In this document: piece after piece, positions 44,744 through 55,299 of the stretch
How the letters are laid out: every line of letters begins with the position of its first letter
Numbering within the stretch: the first letter of the stretch is position 1
Assembly: GCA_021401465.1 (NCBI GenBank)
Contig: JADDMT010000008.1
Span: forward strand, 310,001 to 374,000
Reading direction: 5' to 3'
Length of the DNA stretch: 64,000 nucleotides
Source: Teratosphaeria epicoccoides
Taxonomy: Eukaryota > Ascomycota > Dothideomycetes > Mycosphaerellales > Teratosphaeriaceae
Made by a program: the position numbers and the translations under genes
Notes under the pieces: generated by a model
Databases searched by the model: none
What the model was told of the DNA's origin: nothing
The model's input: the letters and a program-made list of their open reading frames with translations, nothing else

Positions 44744-46329
44744 TCAGTCGACGCCCGCATTCTCCTTGTCCGACTCGTCACGGACATGGTTCGCTGTCCT
44801 GCTGGCCTTCCGAACCGGCTTTCCCAATGGCACCTTCTTTTCAGGACTGCCGTCGTTGAGCGTCAAACTCCTCAGCGCTGATCGTGTACGCTTCTTGGTT
44901 GAAGACTCTGGCCCAATGATAGTCGCGGGCGAAATTGTGACCTCGGGCAGCGACATTGCAGTCGTCACTGGAGTCGGTGGTGGAATGTCCATGACTGTGG
45001 AGAGGAAGTCGCGGGCTAGCAAATCTGTCAGCTCGATCGGTTCTAGTGTGAATGGGCATGCTGGATTGAGATTTACGCTTGACAGGTGACGAACTGCTCC
45101 CAGCGCTACCTTCCTTCTTGCTGTGGACTAACGGTGCTGGCTTGCTCGTCGATGGCGGCGTATGAACGATATGGCCTTCTGCGTCCTGAGAGATGCAAAT
45201 AGGGTAGCTCGTGCAATCTGCATGCATACTGATATCGGTCTGGCGTGATGGGTCATAACGGCCCGTACCAGGCGTACGCTGCGGGACCGGAGGTGGCAGC
45301 ATACTCTGCTGTCGAGAATATTAGCTGTCTTTCCTCCAGGTGATCCAAATTTTGTGAACTACCTCTGCCGGCGCTGGACGCTGATTTATGGCATTGATGA
45401 TTAGGTTCATTTGGTCGCTGGGCAAACGCATATTTTGCTGCGGGCGAGCCGTATACGGCCCGACAGGCTGGTGCTGAGCTTGCAACTCGAAGTTGTAGAT
45501 GCTGGGTGGGAAGGTCGAGTACGTGGAGGACGTGCTGCGACTAGCCGCCTCTTGCTCCGGCGATTGCTTTGGAAGGCCATGCACCTCCAGCACCGTGTGG
45601 TCATCGAAAGTCTGCAGAGGGTTGCTGACCTGTACCATATTCGGGTGCGGCCAGGCGATGCCACTGCGCTGGAGAGTCTCTGCAACATGGATCAGTGGTC
45701 TTGCGCCGTAAGGTATCTCCAATCTTTGCCTTACCGATCGGAGCATGCTGGAATGAGAAGATGAGATGGTCCACCAATTTGATGAAGCCCTCCGGGATGT
45801 CGTAGCCAGCAGATAATTTGATCTTGATCCTGCCGATATCATCGCTGGCGTTCCACTGCTGCTCGGACAAGATCTTCTTGTGGAACCTTGGGAATAGGAA
45901 AGGATCCCTTTCAGACTTGCCCTCCTTGTCAAATCTGCCATTGGCAATGCCATCTGCTTCGGTCAGCAAACGAAGTCCACCTCCAGTATCGCTTGCCATA
46001 CCAAATTGCTTTGGCCACGCCGTGTCCTCTGGCCACTTTTCAGTACAGATCACCTTGGCGTCAACAATGACCTGGACGCGCCATTTGTAGGCTGTCCCGG
46101 GCACATAGCCGGCCGCGCCACTCTCGCCCAGGATCGAGGCCGGAGGGCTCCAGGAGTGCACGGACAGCTGAAATGGTGAATTCGCTGTGAGCGATGGCAC
46201 GAAGCATGTCACGATTGGGACCGTGGCTCCAAATGGTTCTTGCTGCAGGTAGCAATTTGTGCGGAACTCGCGCAGAGGAACGTGCGATCCCTGCGGGAAG
46301 ATCAAAGCGTCCCAGTCGAGGTAGCGCAT
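44744..46329 (-). CDS. Conserved fungal protein of unknown function
   Basis: Four exons, 46329-45735, 45679-45363, 45308-45110 and 45060-44744 (introns 55, 54 and 49 bp), give 475 residues. The N-terminal half is a folded, beta-rich-looking domain starting MRYLDWDALIFPQGSHVPLR, then PFQLSVHSWSPP and FKLVD-like segments ending SFQHAPIG. It resembles a widely distributed Pezizomycotina family with no assigned role. The second half is Ser/Pro-rich and ends with basic and acidic residues. The last splice uses GTAGCG and TCCAG; it is chosen because it is the only one that links the two open frames with a normal length. No enzyme motif is visible. Confidence 0.72.
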
Positions 46330-47196
46330 CTTTGCTGAATGCCGATCGCTGCTACCTGTTGGTGGTGTCTGCGGATCGATGCTACGTCGTCACGATCGTG
46401 CCGGCGTGAGTGTTGAACCTCCCAATGCGCGAGACGATGTTGCGGGTGTTGCGGGAGTGGTCGTCGCAAGCTCTATTGAGATGAAAAGGGCCAACGTCAT
46501 GGAAGGGCAGGCGCAAAGAGACTCAGGTTGCCTCAGAGAGGCAGTCGCGACTTCCCCTAACGGCCAAGGACCTGGAAGTTACGACTCCGCCATCAGGTAG
46601 TCGACAGACCTGCTTGACCTTGGAACATATAATAAAATCGAAGCTTTTCACCACATCTGGAGGTCAGCATCAGCGATGGGCTTGTCATGGCAGGTAGTAC
46701 TGGATCTGACGCTCGATGGAACAGCTCATATTCACAATCAGCTATTTATTAGCAGCAACGAACCTGCCATCTATAGCTGTGCTGCCCATCGCCGCCATTT
46801 CCAAGGCGCGGAGAGTCTGTATTGCAGAAGCTCCATTGCCTTCTTGGCCCCTCTTCCCCATCATACTAACTGCCTCGGGCGCGTGGCGATGCCGGTACTC
46901 GGCAAAGTGCGCAATCCTTGTCTGGAAAAGCGCTGCATCGTGGTCGCAGCACGGACGGGTCGAGGAGCACGCCAACACCAGCGGCCTGCAGACCAGCTGA
47001 AGGCTCGCGATGCCGGTGTAACTCCTGTCCAAAAGAAGCCAAATATGGTCGTATCGAAATGGATGTAGCAGGCCATCACAAAAAGGCGCGAGCTCATATG
47101 TATGTACAAGAAGTTTTCGTGCGAGACATAAGTGCTATGCGTCCAAGTTGTTGCCTCGTCATCATCGTCGTGATCTCCACGGTCACAACAGGCACT
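46330..47196. other. Intergenic, no supported gene
   Basis: 867 bp between two minus-strand genes. Overlapping ORFs up to 130 codons lack domains. Expected to hold the promoter of the conserved orphan and the 3' UTR of the CBM48 gene. Confidence 0.5.
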
Positions 47197-47988
47197 CTAC
47201 TTGCGAATGACGACGCCATGACGGCGGGCAGAGCGAGACAAGCTCTCCTCCTCGGACTCAGACGAGCAGTCTGAGCCGTCAGAGTAGCCGCAGCGCGAGC
47301 CGCCGCAGTCGAGCTTGACGCGGGAGCCACCACGGGTGATGCCGTACCGTTCGCACGTGCAGCATGAAGATGTGGAGCTGACAGATGACGGGCTCGACGA
47401 ATTGGAGCTGCGGCTGGAGCTGAGCGATGGGACGTCGGACTCAGCGTCGCTGTCGTCGGAGTCTGTTTCAGACTCAGAGACCTGGGCTGCGGCCAGTCTG
47501 CGAGTGAGCGTATCAACGGAGTAGGCTTCACCACGGATTTGCGAGGTCTCTGACGGACGCACGGGCTGGGGGCTCTTGATCTGAGACGGCGAGAGCGAGC
47601 GGCCCTTGGCAACGTCAGCAGAGACGCGGCGCTCGGCGCGGGAAGCCTTGTGTGCTGAGCGTTCCGATGTCTTGGCCGGGGCTGCGGACTTGCCGGCGTT
47701 CGGGATGTCGAGCACGTTGAGTTTTCTCTTGGTGGTTGGCTCGGTGACAGACTCGCGAGCTGGATCGTGAGAGACATGGTAGCCGTCAATGATGTAGTAG
47801 TACCAGTAGCGCTGACCTTGCTTTAAGGTGCTACCTTGAAAGCGGAAGGTGCCTTTCCAGCCGCCAGATTTGGAGGAATCCTTGGAAAGTGGAAGTTGCC
47901 CATTGTAGTTGTCCCAGGAGCCAAGCAAGTGCACGGTCTTGCAGTTGGCGGAGGTGCGGAGCGAGAAATTGAGCTGGATGGCTGCCAT
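47197..47988 (-). CDS. CBM48 / AMPK-beta-like glycogen-binding-domain protein
   Basis: Single exon, 263 residues. Residues 1-95 form a carbohydrate-binding module of the AMPK-beta/CBM48 type: VHLLGSWDNYNGQLPLSKD with the G-S-W-D-N turn, GGWKGTF, and the YWYYYIIDGYHVSHDP strand pair with its aromatic residues. The rest is disordered and Ser/Asp-rich, ending in a Cys-rich patch (SSCCTCERYG, LDCGGSRCGYSDGSDC) of unclear use. No kinase-interaction segment typical of true AMPK beta subunits is seen, so a stand-alone glycogen- or starch-binding adaptor is more likely. ATG at 47988 begins at the domain edge. Confidence 0.82.
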   Translation of the reverse strand: MAAIQLNFSLRTSANCKTVHLLGSWDNYNGQLPLSKDSSKSGGWKGTFRFQGSTLKQGQRYWYYYIIDGYHVSHDPARESVTEPTTKRKLNVLDIPNAGKSAAPAKTSERSAHKASRAERRVSADVAKGRSLSPSQIKSPQPVRPSETSQIRGEAYSVDTLTRRLAAAQVSESETDSDDSDAESDVPSLSSSRSSNSSSPSSVSSTSSCCTCERYGITRGGSRVKLDCGGSRCGYSDGSDCSSESEEESLSRSARRHGVVIRK

Positions 47989-49733
47989 TCTAATCTTGGT
48001 ATTGAATTAACGGCTTCTTTTGGTGGTTCGTGTGAGCGTTTCGAGCAAGAAGAGCTGATTACTAGCGTTGATTTTGGTAGTCGACCAGCGACTCTTTTCT
48101 GGGTGATTGATATCGTGGAGGTGATTGTATTAGTGAGTGTGGTAAGTAGTTAACAATAGCTAAATGGCACCAGGCCTGAACAACGAAACAACAAAACTTG
48201 ATGAAAACTCGAAACCAGCTCTTGGGTATTGACACGCTTGCTGAAGAGGAAAGAGGAGGCATTCTCCCTGAGCGGTCGACGCCATCTTATGTTTTCTCGA
48301 GTGCACGGCATGTGCAGTGGAAGAATGCTGGCGTATGCCCGTTCCGATGTCGTGCTACGGCACGCGCAGAAAAGCATGATTGCAACCCGTGGGCCGTGAA
48401 TGCAACTATTGAAAAGGTGCAGAGAGCGCGAAAATATGGACGATGAGAGGTCGAAAGTGCAGATGTCGAACGCCAAGAGCGCTTGCCTATGCGCAGTGAT
48501 TGGTGGAGTCCTGATCCGGAAGTAGCGCTGTGGGGGCACAGATCACGCACTGTTCCAATCACACGCCAGAACGCGAGTGTTGTTGGCATTTGCGTCCCGG
48601 GCCACCCACACCTATCTTGCGATCAACGCCGGTCAAACCAGTTTTCTGCGGAGGAGCGCACTGGTGAGGGTGGACTCGGTGGAGTGCTTGCATGCAGCGT
48701 GCGAGGTCTAGGCAGATGTCGTGCATGCAGCTTGCGTTGCACCGTCCACGCTGGAAGCCTTCTTCCTTGGCTAAGGCACAGCTTAGCTGTACATTGCAGG
48801 GCCCATGTGCATAGGGACGATGAGGTGTAAACCTGCTTTTTCCCGGCTTGATGTATTGCCTAACCGCTGAAAAGCAATGCGAAGTGTGACGGCGAGTATG
48901 CTCGTCAGCCGTGTCCGGATACCAAAGGTCGTTGCCTGCATCTTTGCTGCTTCATCATCGTCGCGTGACAGATGCAAGCAGCCATATAGACGACGCTACT
49001 CCTTCGAGCACAGCGCCAGCTGGTAGCGACGGTTGTGTGTCACCGTGATGCAGAGCATGAGGTCAGATCACGCCTTTTGATAATGTATTCAGAAATGGCT
49101 GGCGCAGCGAATCATCTTGAATATCCCCTCTTCCGAGCTGAGTAGATGACTGTAACCCACTGAGGTGGATCTCGGCTTCTCTCTCGTGAGGCGGAGGTCA
49201 GCACGTCGGCAAGACAGTTCCTCATTACACTGTCAACGGCTCTTGAGGATGTTGCTGCCTCGTTTGTGATTTTGCTAATACCATCTGCGGCGTCGTATGA
49301 GTCCTGCCGCCCGCTGTTGTACGCATCAACACGGCTGTGCTTTCATCAATGAATGCTGCGCTCATGGACGACTCGAGGATAGTGTCGCGATCTGTGTACG
49401 TCAGTCTCAGCGCACGCGACCCGCACGCGACCCGCACGCGACTTGATTGGCTGACAATGCACTGTCGACATCCTCCATGGTTGTTGCTAGGGTCATGTTT
49501 ACCACTGTGCAAAGTTAGGCTCTTCTTCAAATAGATACTCTTCTCTTCAAGCACTTTCAATCAGCCATAATACCCAGCATTGCTCTCCTCCAATTATACA
49601 TACAGATAATTTTCCGCACAGCAGCACCAGTATCTCTCCCTGGTGACTGAGAGCACCAGACTCGGTCCCACGGGCAGACACAGCTGGTTCTCTCTGACGA
49701 ATACTCGATATACCTACGACAGTGGACTTGCAA
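47989..49733. promoter_or_regulatory. Divergent region CBM48 gene / E2 gene
   Basis: 1.75 kb between opposed starts. It contains an 11-bp tandem repeat at 49411-49442 and several short overlapping ORFs without domains. Large enough to hide a small gene, but none is supported. Confidence 0.5.
49411..49442 (+). repeat. 11-bp direct tandem repeat, about three copies
   Basis: Unit CGCACGCGACC repeated three times, the last copy one base short or altered. It lies about 290 bp upstream of the E2 start codon, probably in its promoter. Confidence 0.8.
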
Positions 49734-50448
49734 ATGGCGAGCCAACCAGCCACCATGAGCTCCTCGACCTCCTCCACACCTTCCGTGAGCCAAGGCACTA
49801 AGAATGCCTCCGGTGCATCAAGAGCCACGAACAACGGCAACGTGATAAAGCGGTACATTCACATACCCTCTATCACAGAAATCGAGGCAGTACACTGACG
49901 CCATTTGCCACCACAGCCTCCAATCCGAACTGATGACCCTCATGACCTCCCCGACCCCCGGCATCTCCGCGTTCCCTTCCGGCGGCAATATGCAGAAATG
50001 GGACGCCACGATCTCCGGTCCCGCAGACACCTGCTACAGCGGCATGACCTTCAAACTCACCCTCAACTACCCTTCCAACTACCCTTACGCACCACCAGAA
50101 GTCCTGTTCAAGACGCCGGTGTATCACCCGAACGTGGACTTCAGTGGGAGGATCTGCTTGAGTGTGCTGGAGAGGAAGAATGAGGAGGGTGTGGGTTGGA
50201 GTGCAGCGTTGAATACTGGAAATGTGCTGTTGAGCATTCAGAGTCTGCTGGGGGAGCCAAATCCGTGAGTACACCATACATGACTGCGGAATGAATTCGG
50301 GAATGATGTACTGATGCTATCTATGTGCAGGGCGAGTCCACTCAATGCTGAGGCTGGCAAGTTGTGGGAAGAAGATCGGGAGGAGTACAAGAGGAAGGTT
50401 CTGGCGCGTCACCAGGAGCCGGAGGATTCGGAAGCGAATGATGTATGA
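49734..50448 (+). CDS. Ubiquitin-conjugating enzyme E2, UBE2C/UbcP4/Ubc11 type
   Basis: E2 that accepts ubiquitin from E1 and, in this subgroup, serves the anaphase-promoting complex. Exons 49734-49852, 49917-50264 and 50331-50448 give 194 residues. A Ser/Thr-rich N-terminal extension precedes KRLQSELMTLMTSPTPGISAF, which is UBE2C-like. The UBC core has YPSNYPYAPPEVLFKTPVYHPN with the HPN motif and the active Cys120 in GRICLSVL. The segment after the Cys, ERKNEEGVGWSAALNTG, is longer than the usual EKWSALYDV. SIQSLLGEPNPASPLN follows. The C-terminus is charged. E2 identity is certain; the subgroup rests on the N-terminal block. Confidence 0.9.
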
Positions 50449-50842
50449 TACACTGGTAGCTGCAAGTCCATGATTGGATGGGCATGATCCTACGACCTGA
50501 GAAATGATTCTACGTATAGCGATGGCGTCTAGGCGTGTATCACGGTGCAAAGCGTTGGCAAATAGACAAATGGGGTCTGGATGGGCTTGACGCTTTATGC
50601 AAAGTTGGCTCAATGCGCTTTTGGTCTGAACGGCAGATTCTATTACAGTCACATTCGCTTAGTTGAGAGCTGTCAGACGCGCTATCTGACCAAATACAAA
50701 TGGGCTGACACTGCATTGCAACATGGCGCCAATCGCTGCCAGCGCTTTGATGATGCGCATGCAGCAAATTACCCGGAGGCAGTAACCCCGTCCAACCCAT
50801 CGACTCAAGCATTGGCCCAGCCCATCTTGCACAGAACTCGAT
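50449..50842. other. Convergent 3' region
   Basis: 394 bp between the 3' ends of the E2 gene and the following minus-strand gene. No supported feature. Confidence 0.5.
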
Positions 50843-52840
50843 TCACTTGTCACCATCCATAACGCCGTTCCTTGCGTTTTCGTCAGCGAAGCTCCGCCAG
50901 CGCGCAATATCATTTTTTGGACTCGCGCTGATGGAAGTGCCACCACTGGTTTTCCGCAGCTTCGCAAATGCCCTAGCCGCATTGTACTCGTCAAGCGCAA
51001 AGCATTCATCAGAAGATCGCTGTAGCTGCTGCTCGCTGATCGCACGCATCTCGCGATCCCGCATCCTTTTCTCTCGCTCGCGACTGAGGGCAGCAACCTC
51101 GCTATGCATGCCACGCGGAGGCGATACAGATGGGGCAGCACTGCCGAGTGTACTGCCGAGTCTGAGGCCGCCGGACATATACGTTGCCATATACGTCGCT
51201 CGAGGACTGGACAAGGTGGCTCGGTTTATTCGTGGCAGCATGTGCGCGGCCAGATGCTTCTTCGACGCTGCGGAGGCATCATCTGTGGGTGCACGCATCG
51301 GCGTGCCGGTCATACGACTTTCGCGTCTATTGACTCGTAGAACACGTCCAGTTGATGCCGGGAAAACGAAGTTTCCGGGTTGCTGTTCCTCGTGTGCCTC
51401 AATGGAAGCTCGACCGGCAGCTCTCCAGGCCTCGTCCTCGTCATCATTATCGGCGTCTGCGCTGAAAGCACCACTCAAATATGCGCAGGACTGGGTCGGT
51501 GAAAGCGTCTCTTTCTTGACTGGCCACTGTCTTGTTGCAACATTGGGCTCATTGAAGCGTACTCTGTATACTTGTGATGCATCAACAGCGTCACGATAGA
51601 CAGCCAGACGTCCAAGACGTTTCTTCTTGCCGCCCTGATGCTTGCTTACGGGTGAAAGATCATGCTTGACAGCGCTGTCGTCCAGATCCTCTTGAAAGTC
51701 ATCTGCAGTCAGATCTGCAACATGATGACGTTCGCCAGAGCCATTATACAGAATGTTGATCACATGCTGCTCCATCGCAGGGCGGGCTGCGTTGATCTGA
51801 TAGTTCCAGAAGTCTTCATCTAAGTCGCTGCTTGGCGCAGAGCTCTTGATTATGCCTTCCAGATACTGGGCGAATGCGATCGTCTGTGGATGTTCTTCGA
51901 CCAACTTTGGCAGTTGAATCTTCGCGTTGTGACTCCTGAGAGCGCTGAAGCCTCTCAGCGCAATCTCCACATTGGTAATGCTGTGCCATGACGATGCGCG
52001 CGGGCATCCTGTTTCCGGATCCCACCAGTACTTCTGAGGCTTCATGGAGGAGCATCGGCTGGTAGCAAAGGTCGACGGCGGCACTGTGCGCTCAGCAAAT
52101 TCGATGCTCAAGCGGTGGATCTTGTTCTTGCCGTCTGCGCCGTCGCCACGGTCCAGCAAGCGAGAAAGCGCGGAGCAGATGAAGAAGGTGTTGATTGGTA
52201 CGTGATTGCTGATGCTGTCCTCGAGAGTGGAGGGAAAGACGATGATTTTGATTTTCTTGACGCGATTCAAGCCGAATTCGTCACCATGCTGAAATCTTCT
52301 GAAGCGAGAGTCCGTAATCTCGTCCTGATACTGCAGAGGCTGTCTGCCGGTATCAAGGAACTCAATGCCTGCGTTGCGGATGCCCTCGTGCACGTGGATG
52401 ACGAAGGTGCGCTCCTCGTAGAGCATCGTTGTGATTTCGTTCTTGATCGTTTTGTTGATGACCATGAGGTCGGACGTACGGCTGTGCTTCGCACCTTCCT
52501 TATCCTCTTGGCGCGCATTAAAATGCTCCTGGCAAAGTGGCAAGACCGGTATCTCACGGGCCAACAGCGACGAGCAAAAAATGTTGCGGCGTAGCTCAGC
52601 TGGGAGTCTCATTATTGGCGATGAGTCGTTTGCTGGTGGGACGGATGGATCATTCTGGTTGCAGTAACTGTTGGGCACTGCGACGTTCGGGAAAGCAGCA
52701 AAATACCTCTGGCTTTGCTGAGTACTGGAGCCGCACAGGCAGTCGACAATCTGCGACGAGATCTCGGTGGGCAGATTCCATCTTTGAGTGAGGAAGCGCT
52801 CGATCACATTGCGATAGCCAGCGCTGAGGCGGTTCGCCAT
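50843..52840 (-). CDS. Large uncharacterised protein with F-box/2EXR-like segment
   Basis: Single exon; ATG at 52840 gives 665 residues. The longer frame to 53224 is rejected because it reads through an ATC microsatellite and a leader unlike protein. Near residue 77 lies MRLPAELRRNIFCSSLLARE, an LPxELRxxIF opening of the F-box-like/2EXR-like class, followed by DLMVINKTIKNEITTMLYEE, the usual partner helix. The C-terminal 250 residues are disordered with an acidic run (ADADNDDEDEAW) and a basic, Arg-rich coiled segment (REREKRMRDREMRAISEQQ). Function unknown. Confidence 0.72.
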   Translation of the reverse strand: MANRLSAGYRNVIERFLTQRWNLPTEISSQIVDCLCGSSTQQSQRYFAAFPNVAVPNSYCNQNDPSVPPANDSSPIMRLPAELRRNIFCSSLLAREIPVLPLCQEHFNARQEDKEGAKHSRTSDLMVINKTIKNEITTMLYEERTFVIHVHEGIRNAGIEFLDTGRQPLQYQDEITDSRFRRFQHGDEFGLNRVKKIKIIVFPSTLEDSISNHVPINTFFICSALSRLLDRGDGADGKNKIHRLSIEFAERTVPPSTFATSRCSSMKPQKYWWDPETGCPRASSWHSITNVEIALRGFSALRSHNAKIQLPKLVEEHPQTIAFAQYLEGIIKSSAPSSDLDEDFWNYQINAARPAMEQHVINILYNGSGERHHVADLTADDFQEDLDDSAVKHDLSPVSKHQGGKKKRLGRLAVYRDAVDASQVYRVRFNEPNVATRQWPVKKETLSPTQSCAYLSGAFSADADNDDEDEAWRAAGRASIEAHEEQQPGNFVFPASTGRVLRVNRRESRMTGTPMRAPTDDASAASKKHLAAHMLPRINRATLSSPRATYMATYMSGGLRLGSTLGSAAPSVSPPRGMHSEVAALSREREKRMRDREMRAISEQQLQRSSDECFALDEYNAARAFAKLRKTSGGTSISASPKNDIARWRSFADENARNGVMDGDK

Positions 52841-52862
52841 GATGATGATGATGATGATGATG
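52839..52862 (+). repeat. ATG/CAT trinucleotide microsatellite, eight units
   Basis: Eight ATG units on the plus strand. On the minus strand the run sits directly against the start codon of the 665-residue protein, so it is probably the end of the 5' leader. Confidence 0.9.
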
Positions 52863-53536
52863 CACGATCGGAATGGCGTTTTAGGCCAATGCAGGCCAGG
52901 TCGTGGCAGGTGCGAGCGAAGCAAGGTGAGGGTTGGTCGCAGTCGTGCTGTCGAGTGTGCTGTCGGATGCTCGCAACTGCAAGTGCGTTTTACGCGCCTT
53001 CCTGCCGAGCAAATCGAGAGTGCTGCGAACGAGCGTATGAAAGAGAGGGAAGGTGCAGCTGCAGCGTAAATGGATAGGCAACACTGGCAAGTGCGGTATC
53101 TTCCAGTGCGCGTGCGAAAGTGGTGAGATTGGCATGTGCGCCATGTGATGAGGTGGTGTATGTGCTGACGCCATGGATGCTGATAGACTCGAACAATTTC
53201 CATGACACAGATCAGCTCACTCACTCCTCTGCACGAAAAGCCGTCACTCGACTCGCGAGCGGTCAGACATGTTGTCAGCAGCGAGTCTGTGAATAGACCG
53301 CTTGGGATCTGGAACCCGTCAGCTGTTCAGCAAGCTTGGCATACCAGTTGCGATCGTCCTGCTCAAGAAGCTAATGCGTGTACAATGGACAGCTTCTAAC
53401 ACATCTCGTCATGATCTCATTCTCATTTCATGCCTCAGCTCTGACTATCCCAGCGTCTCTGCCTTTACCGATGGAACGACAGAGCATCGACTTCTGGAAA
53501 CAAGCCTCACCGTCCGCGTAAGCGAGGTAGCACCCT
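52863..53536. promoter_or_regulatory. Leader/promoter of the large uncharacterised gene and RTC3 3' UTR
   Basis: About 670 bp between two minus-strand genes. Only short overlapping ORFs; nothing further is seen. Confidence 0.45.
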
Positions 53537-53954
53537 CTAGTGAGCTTGTCTCGGACCATCAGACACATTCTTGTCGCCTTGCCTCCCCTGGAATTCCGAC
53601 TCAATGATGGTGCCCTTCTCCAGTATTTGCTTCACGACCTCCTCGTCCTTGCTCGTGCCGAACTCACTCTCGAGAGAGCCATTCGATGCACCGTCCAAGA
53701 TACCGTGGTTCCCGTGCCTACGCGCAGGAATCAGAATTGTCTGTGTAGATCAAGCTCGCTGCAGGTAAGCAGTGAGGCACTGAGACTCACTTGTGCGTGA
53801 CGAAGACTTTCCACCCACTGACAACTTGAGCGAGAGGCACACTGCTGTCATTCTTCCAATCCTGCACCGCCTTCGCGCTGTCGACCAAGACGATGAAGTC
53901 GTCGTTGGCGCCCTTATAGTGGACTTTGGTCTGAGTGTCGTTGCCGCGAACCAT
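53537..53954 (-). CDS. RTC3: SBDS-like small protein Rtc3
   Basis: Small protein made of the N-terminal domain of the Shwachman-Bodian-Diamond (SBDS) family, as yeast Rtc3/Hgh-type stress protein involved in RNA metabolism. Exons 53954-53791 and 53717-53537 (73 bp intron) give 114 residues. MVRGNDTQTKVHYKGANDDF opens the protein; the core is FIVLVDSAKAVQDWKND and VVSGWKVFVTHKHGN. After the splice, SEFGTSKDEEVVKQILEKGT matches the SBDS helix that ends in an ILExGxIxE block. It finishes with a short polar tail. The start at 53954 is the family N-terminus; the frame upstream is leader. Confidence 0.88.
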
Positions 53955-54660
53955 TGTGACTGTGTTGGTTGTATGTGTACGAATGTGTTGTTGGTCTAGG
54001 TAGTTTGTCTTCTTGATCAATAGCAATTACAGATCTGGATGACTGTGGTGTATTGACAATGCTATATCTGAGACGATGAGCAAGATTCACGGTTGCCAAA
54101 ACAGGTACATGATTCTCTAGCACTTGCCAGTCACGCGAGCTGGAAAGCCAAACGTCAGAAGCTTGCGCACAGACCATAGAAACGTCATTATGGGCCGTGC
54201 CTGCCAGAAACGGTGTTTCAGCTTCCATTCACATGCTAGCTACTCCTCGTATCTTCGTGCGTAGTATCGTCGATGCGAGTCGCGCAAAGCAAATCCGTTG
54301 TCTCTCACGATGGGCCTGAATATCGAAACCAATACTACCCAAATGTTGCCGGCAGCATGAATACAAAATGAGCGACTCTACACGGCTCAGGCAAGCCACA
54401 CGAGATTCTCATTATTACAGCTCATTTACATCCAGCGCTGCATGTCTGATGCACGACCACACTGAGTTCCCGGCTTCGATCAGCGACACTCCGGTCCGAA
54501 AGCCCAGAGTTGACGCTCTCCCCGAAGCCACCGACAATGCAAACGCGCATTCGCCTCGATTTCTCGATTCGCCAATTGGCGCGCATCCTGGTACTTCGCC
54601 CAATTACGATGATCAATCCAGCAACCTGTCATATCATTTGTAACCGATATGCTGCGCTGA
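53955..54660. other. RTC3 promoter and 3' region of the next gene
   Basis: 706 bp. Plus- and minus-strand ORFs here (up to 135 codons) overlap one another and the next gene and have no domain. Probably the RTC3 promoter. Confidence 0.45.
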
Positions 54661-55299
54661 CTATTGGAGTAGTACTGGAGACATCGATCTTTGTCTCCCA
54701 CAACCTAAAGACACTATCTCCTCTCTCGTCAAACCGAGCCCGCCAGGCAAAGCGCCAGCTTGCGCATCTGCAACGGCGGCATCGTCCACGAAAAAGCCAG
54801 GCCAGAATAATGCGGGAGATCCGGGCTGACGGGTTATACGAAAGCATCCATGTACCTCCTCGGGGTGTCTGTCGAGTCCTTTGTCCATGCGCCAAGCGCC
54901 GTGCCGTCCACGCGTGAACGTAAACCACCTACCTGTTTGCTTTGAACCGTCTTCGATGACAAAATGGTTGATACTCTGGAGGTGCTGGCGATCTGGCAAA
55001 TAGCGGTCGATGGGGCCCCAGGCAGCTTCTTTGGCCTCGACGGCAATTTTGTCGAGGTAGAAGTGGTTCTTAGACCAGTAGGTCTCACGGGCGTGCTTGT
55101 AGATGGCGATGGCTTCGTTTTGGACCTCGCGGCAGCTGAGCAACAGGCCGCGAGCATCCGGTTCCTTCGTGTAGAAAGTATTGATCTTACTGTGGCTGTT
55201 GGTGGTACAGACAAGCTGGTAGATCTCGTTGCGTAGCTCTGCAGCGAGTTTGAGAAGCGGCGAATCTTCGTTCTTGCTGGACACCGCGGTGCTCGACAT
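54661..55299 (-). CDS. F-box/2EXR-like protein, uncharacterised
   Basis: Single exon, 212 residues from the ATG at 55299; the longer frame begins at a non-ATG codon. Near residue 15: SPLLKLAAELRNEIYQLVC, the typical LPxELRNxIYxLxL opening with the first Pro-Ala altered. Then GLLLSCREVQNEAIAIYKH, the usual SCRQVxxEAxxxY partner helix, and a third segment, DRQHLQSINHFVIED. This domain pair defines a large Dothideomycete family without known activity. The decayed copy at 58771 is a close relative by layout. Confidence 0.75.
   Translation of the reverse strand: MSSTAVSSKNEDSPLLKLAAELRNEIYQLVCTTNSHSKINTFYTKEPDARGLLLSCREVQNEAIAIYKHARETYWSKNHFYLDKIAVEAKEAAWGPIDRYLPDRQHLQSINHFVIEDGSKQTGRWFTFTRGRHGAWRMDKGLDRHPEEVHGCFRITRQPGSPALFWPGFFVDDAAVADAQAGALPGGLGLTREEIVSLGCGRQRSMSPVLLQ

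Noticed and set aside
52839..53069. Plus-strand ORF starting with eight methionines
   Set aside because: Created by the ATG microsatellite; antisense to the leader of the 665-residue protein.
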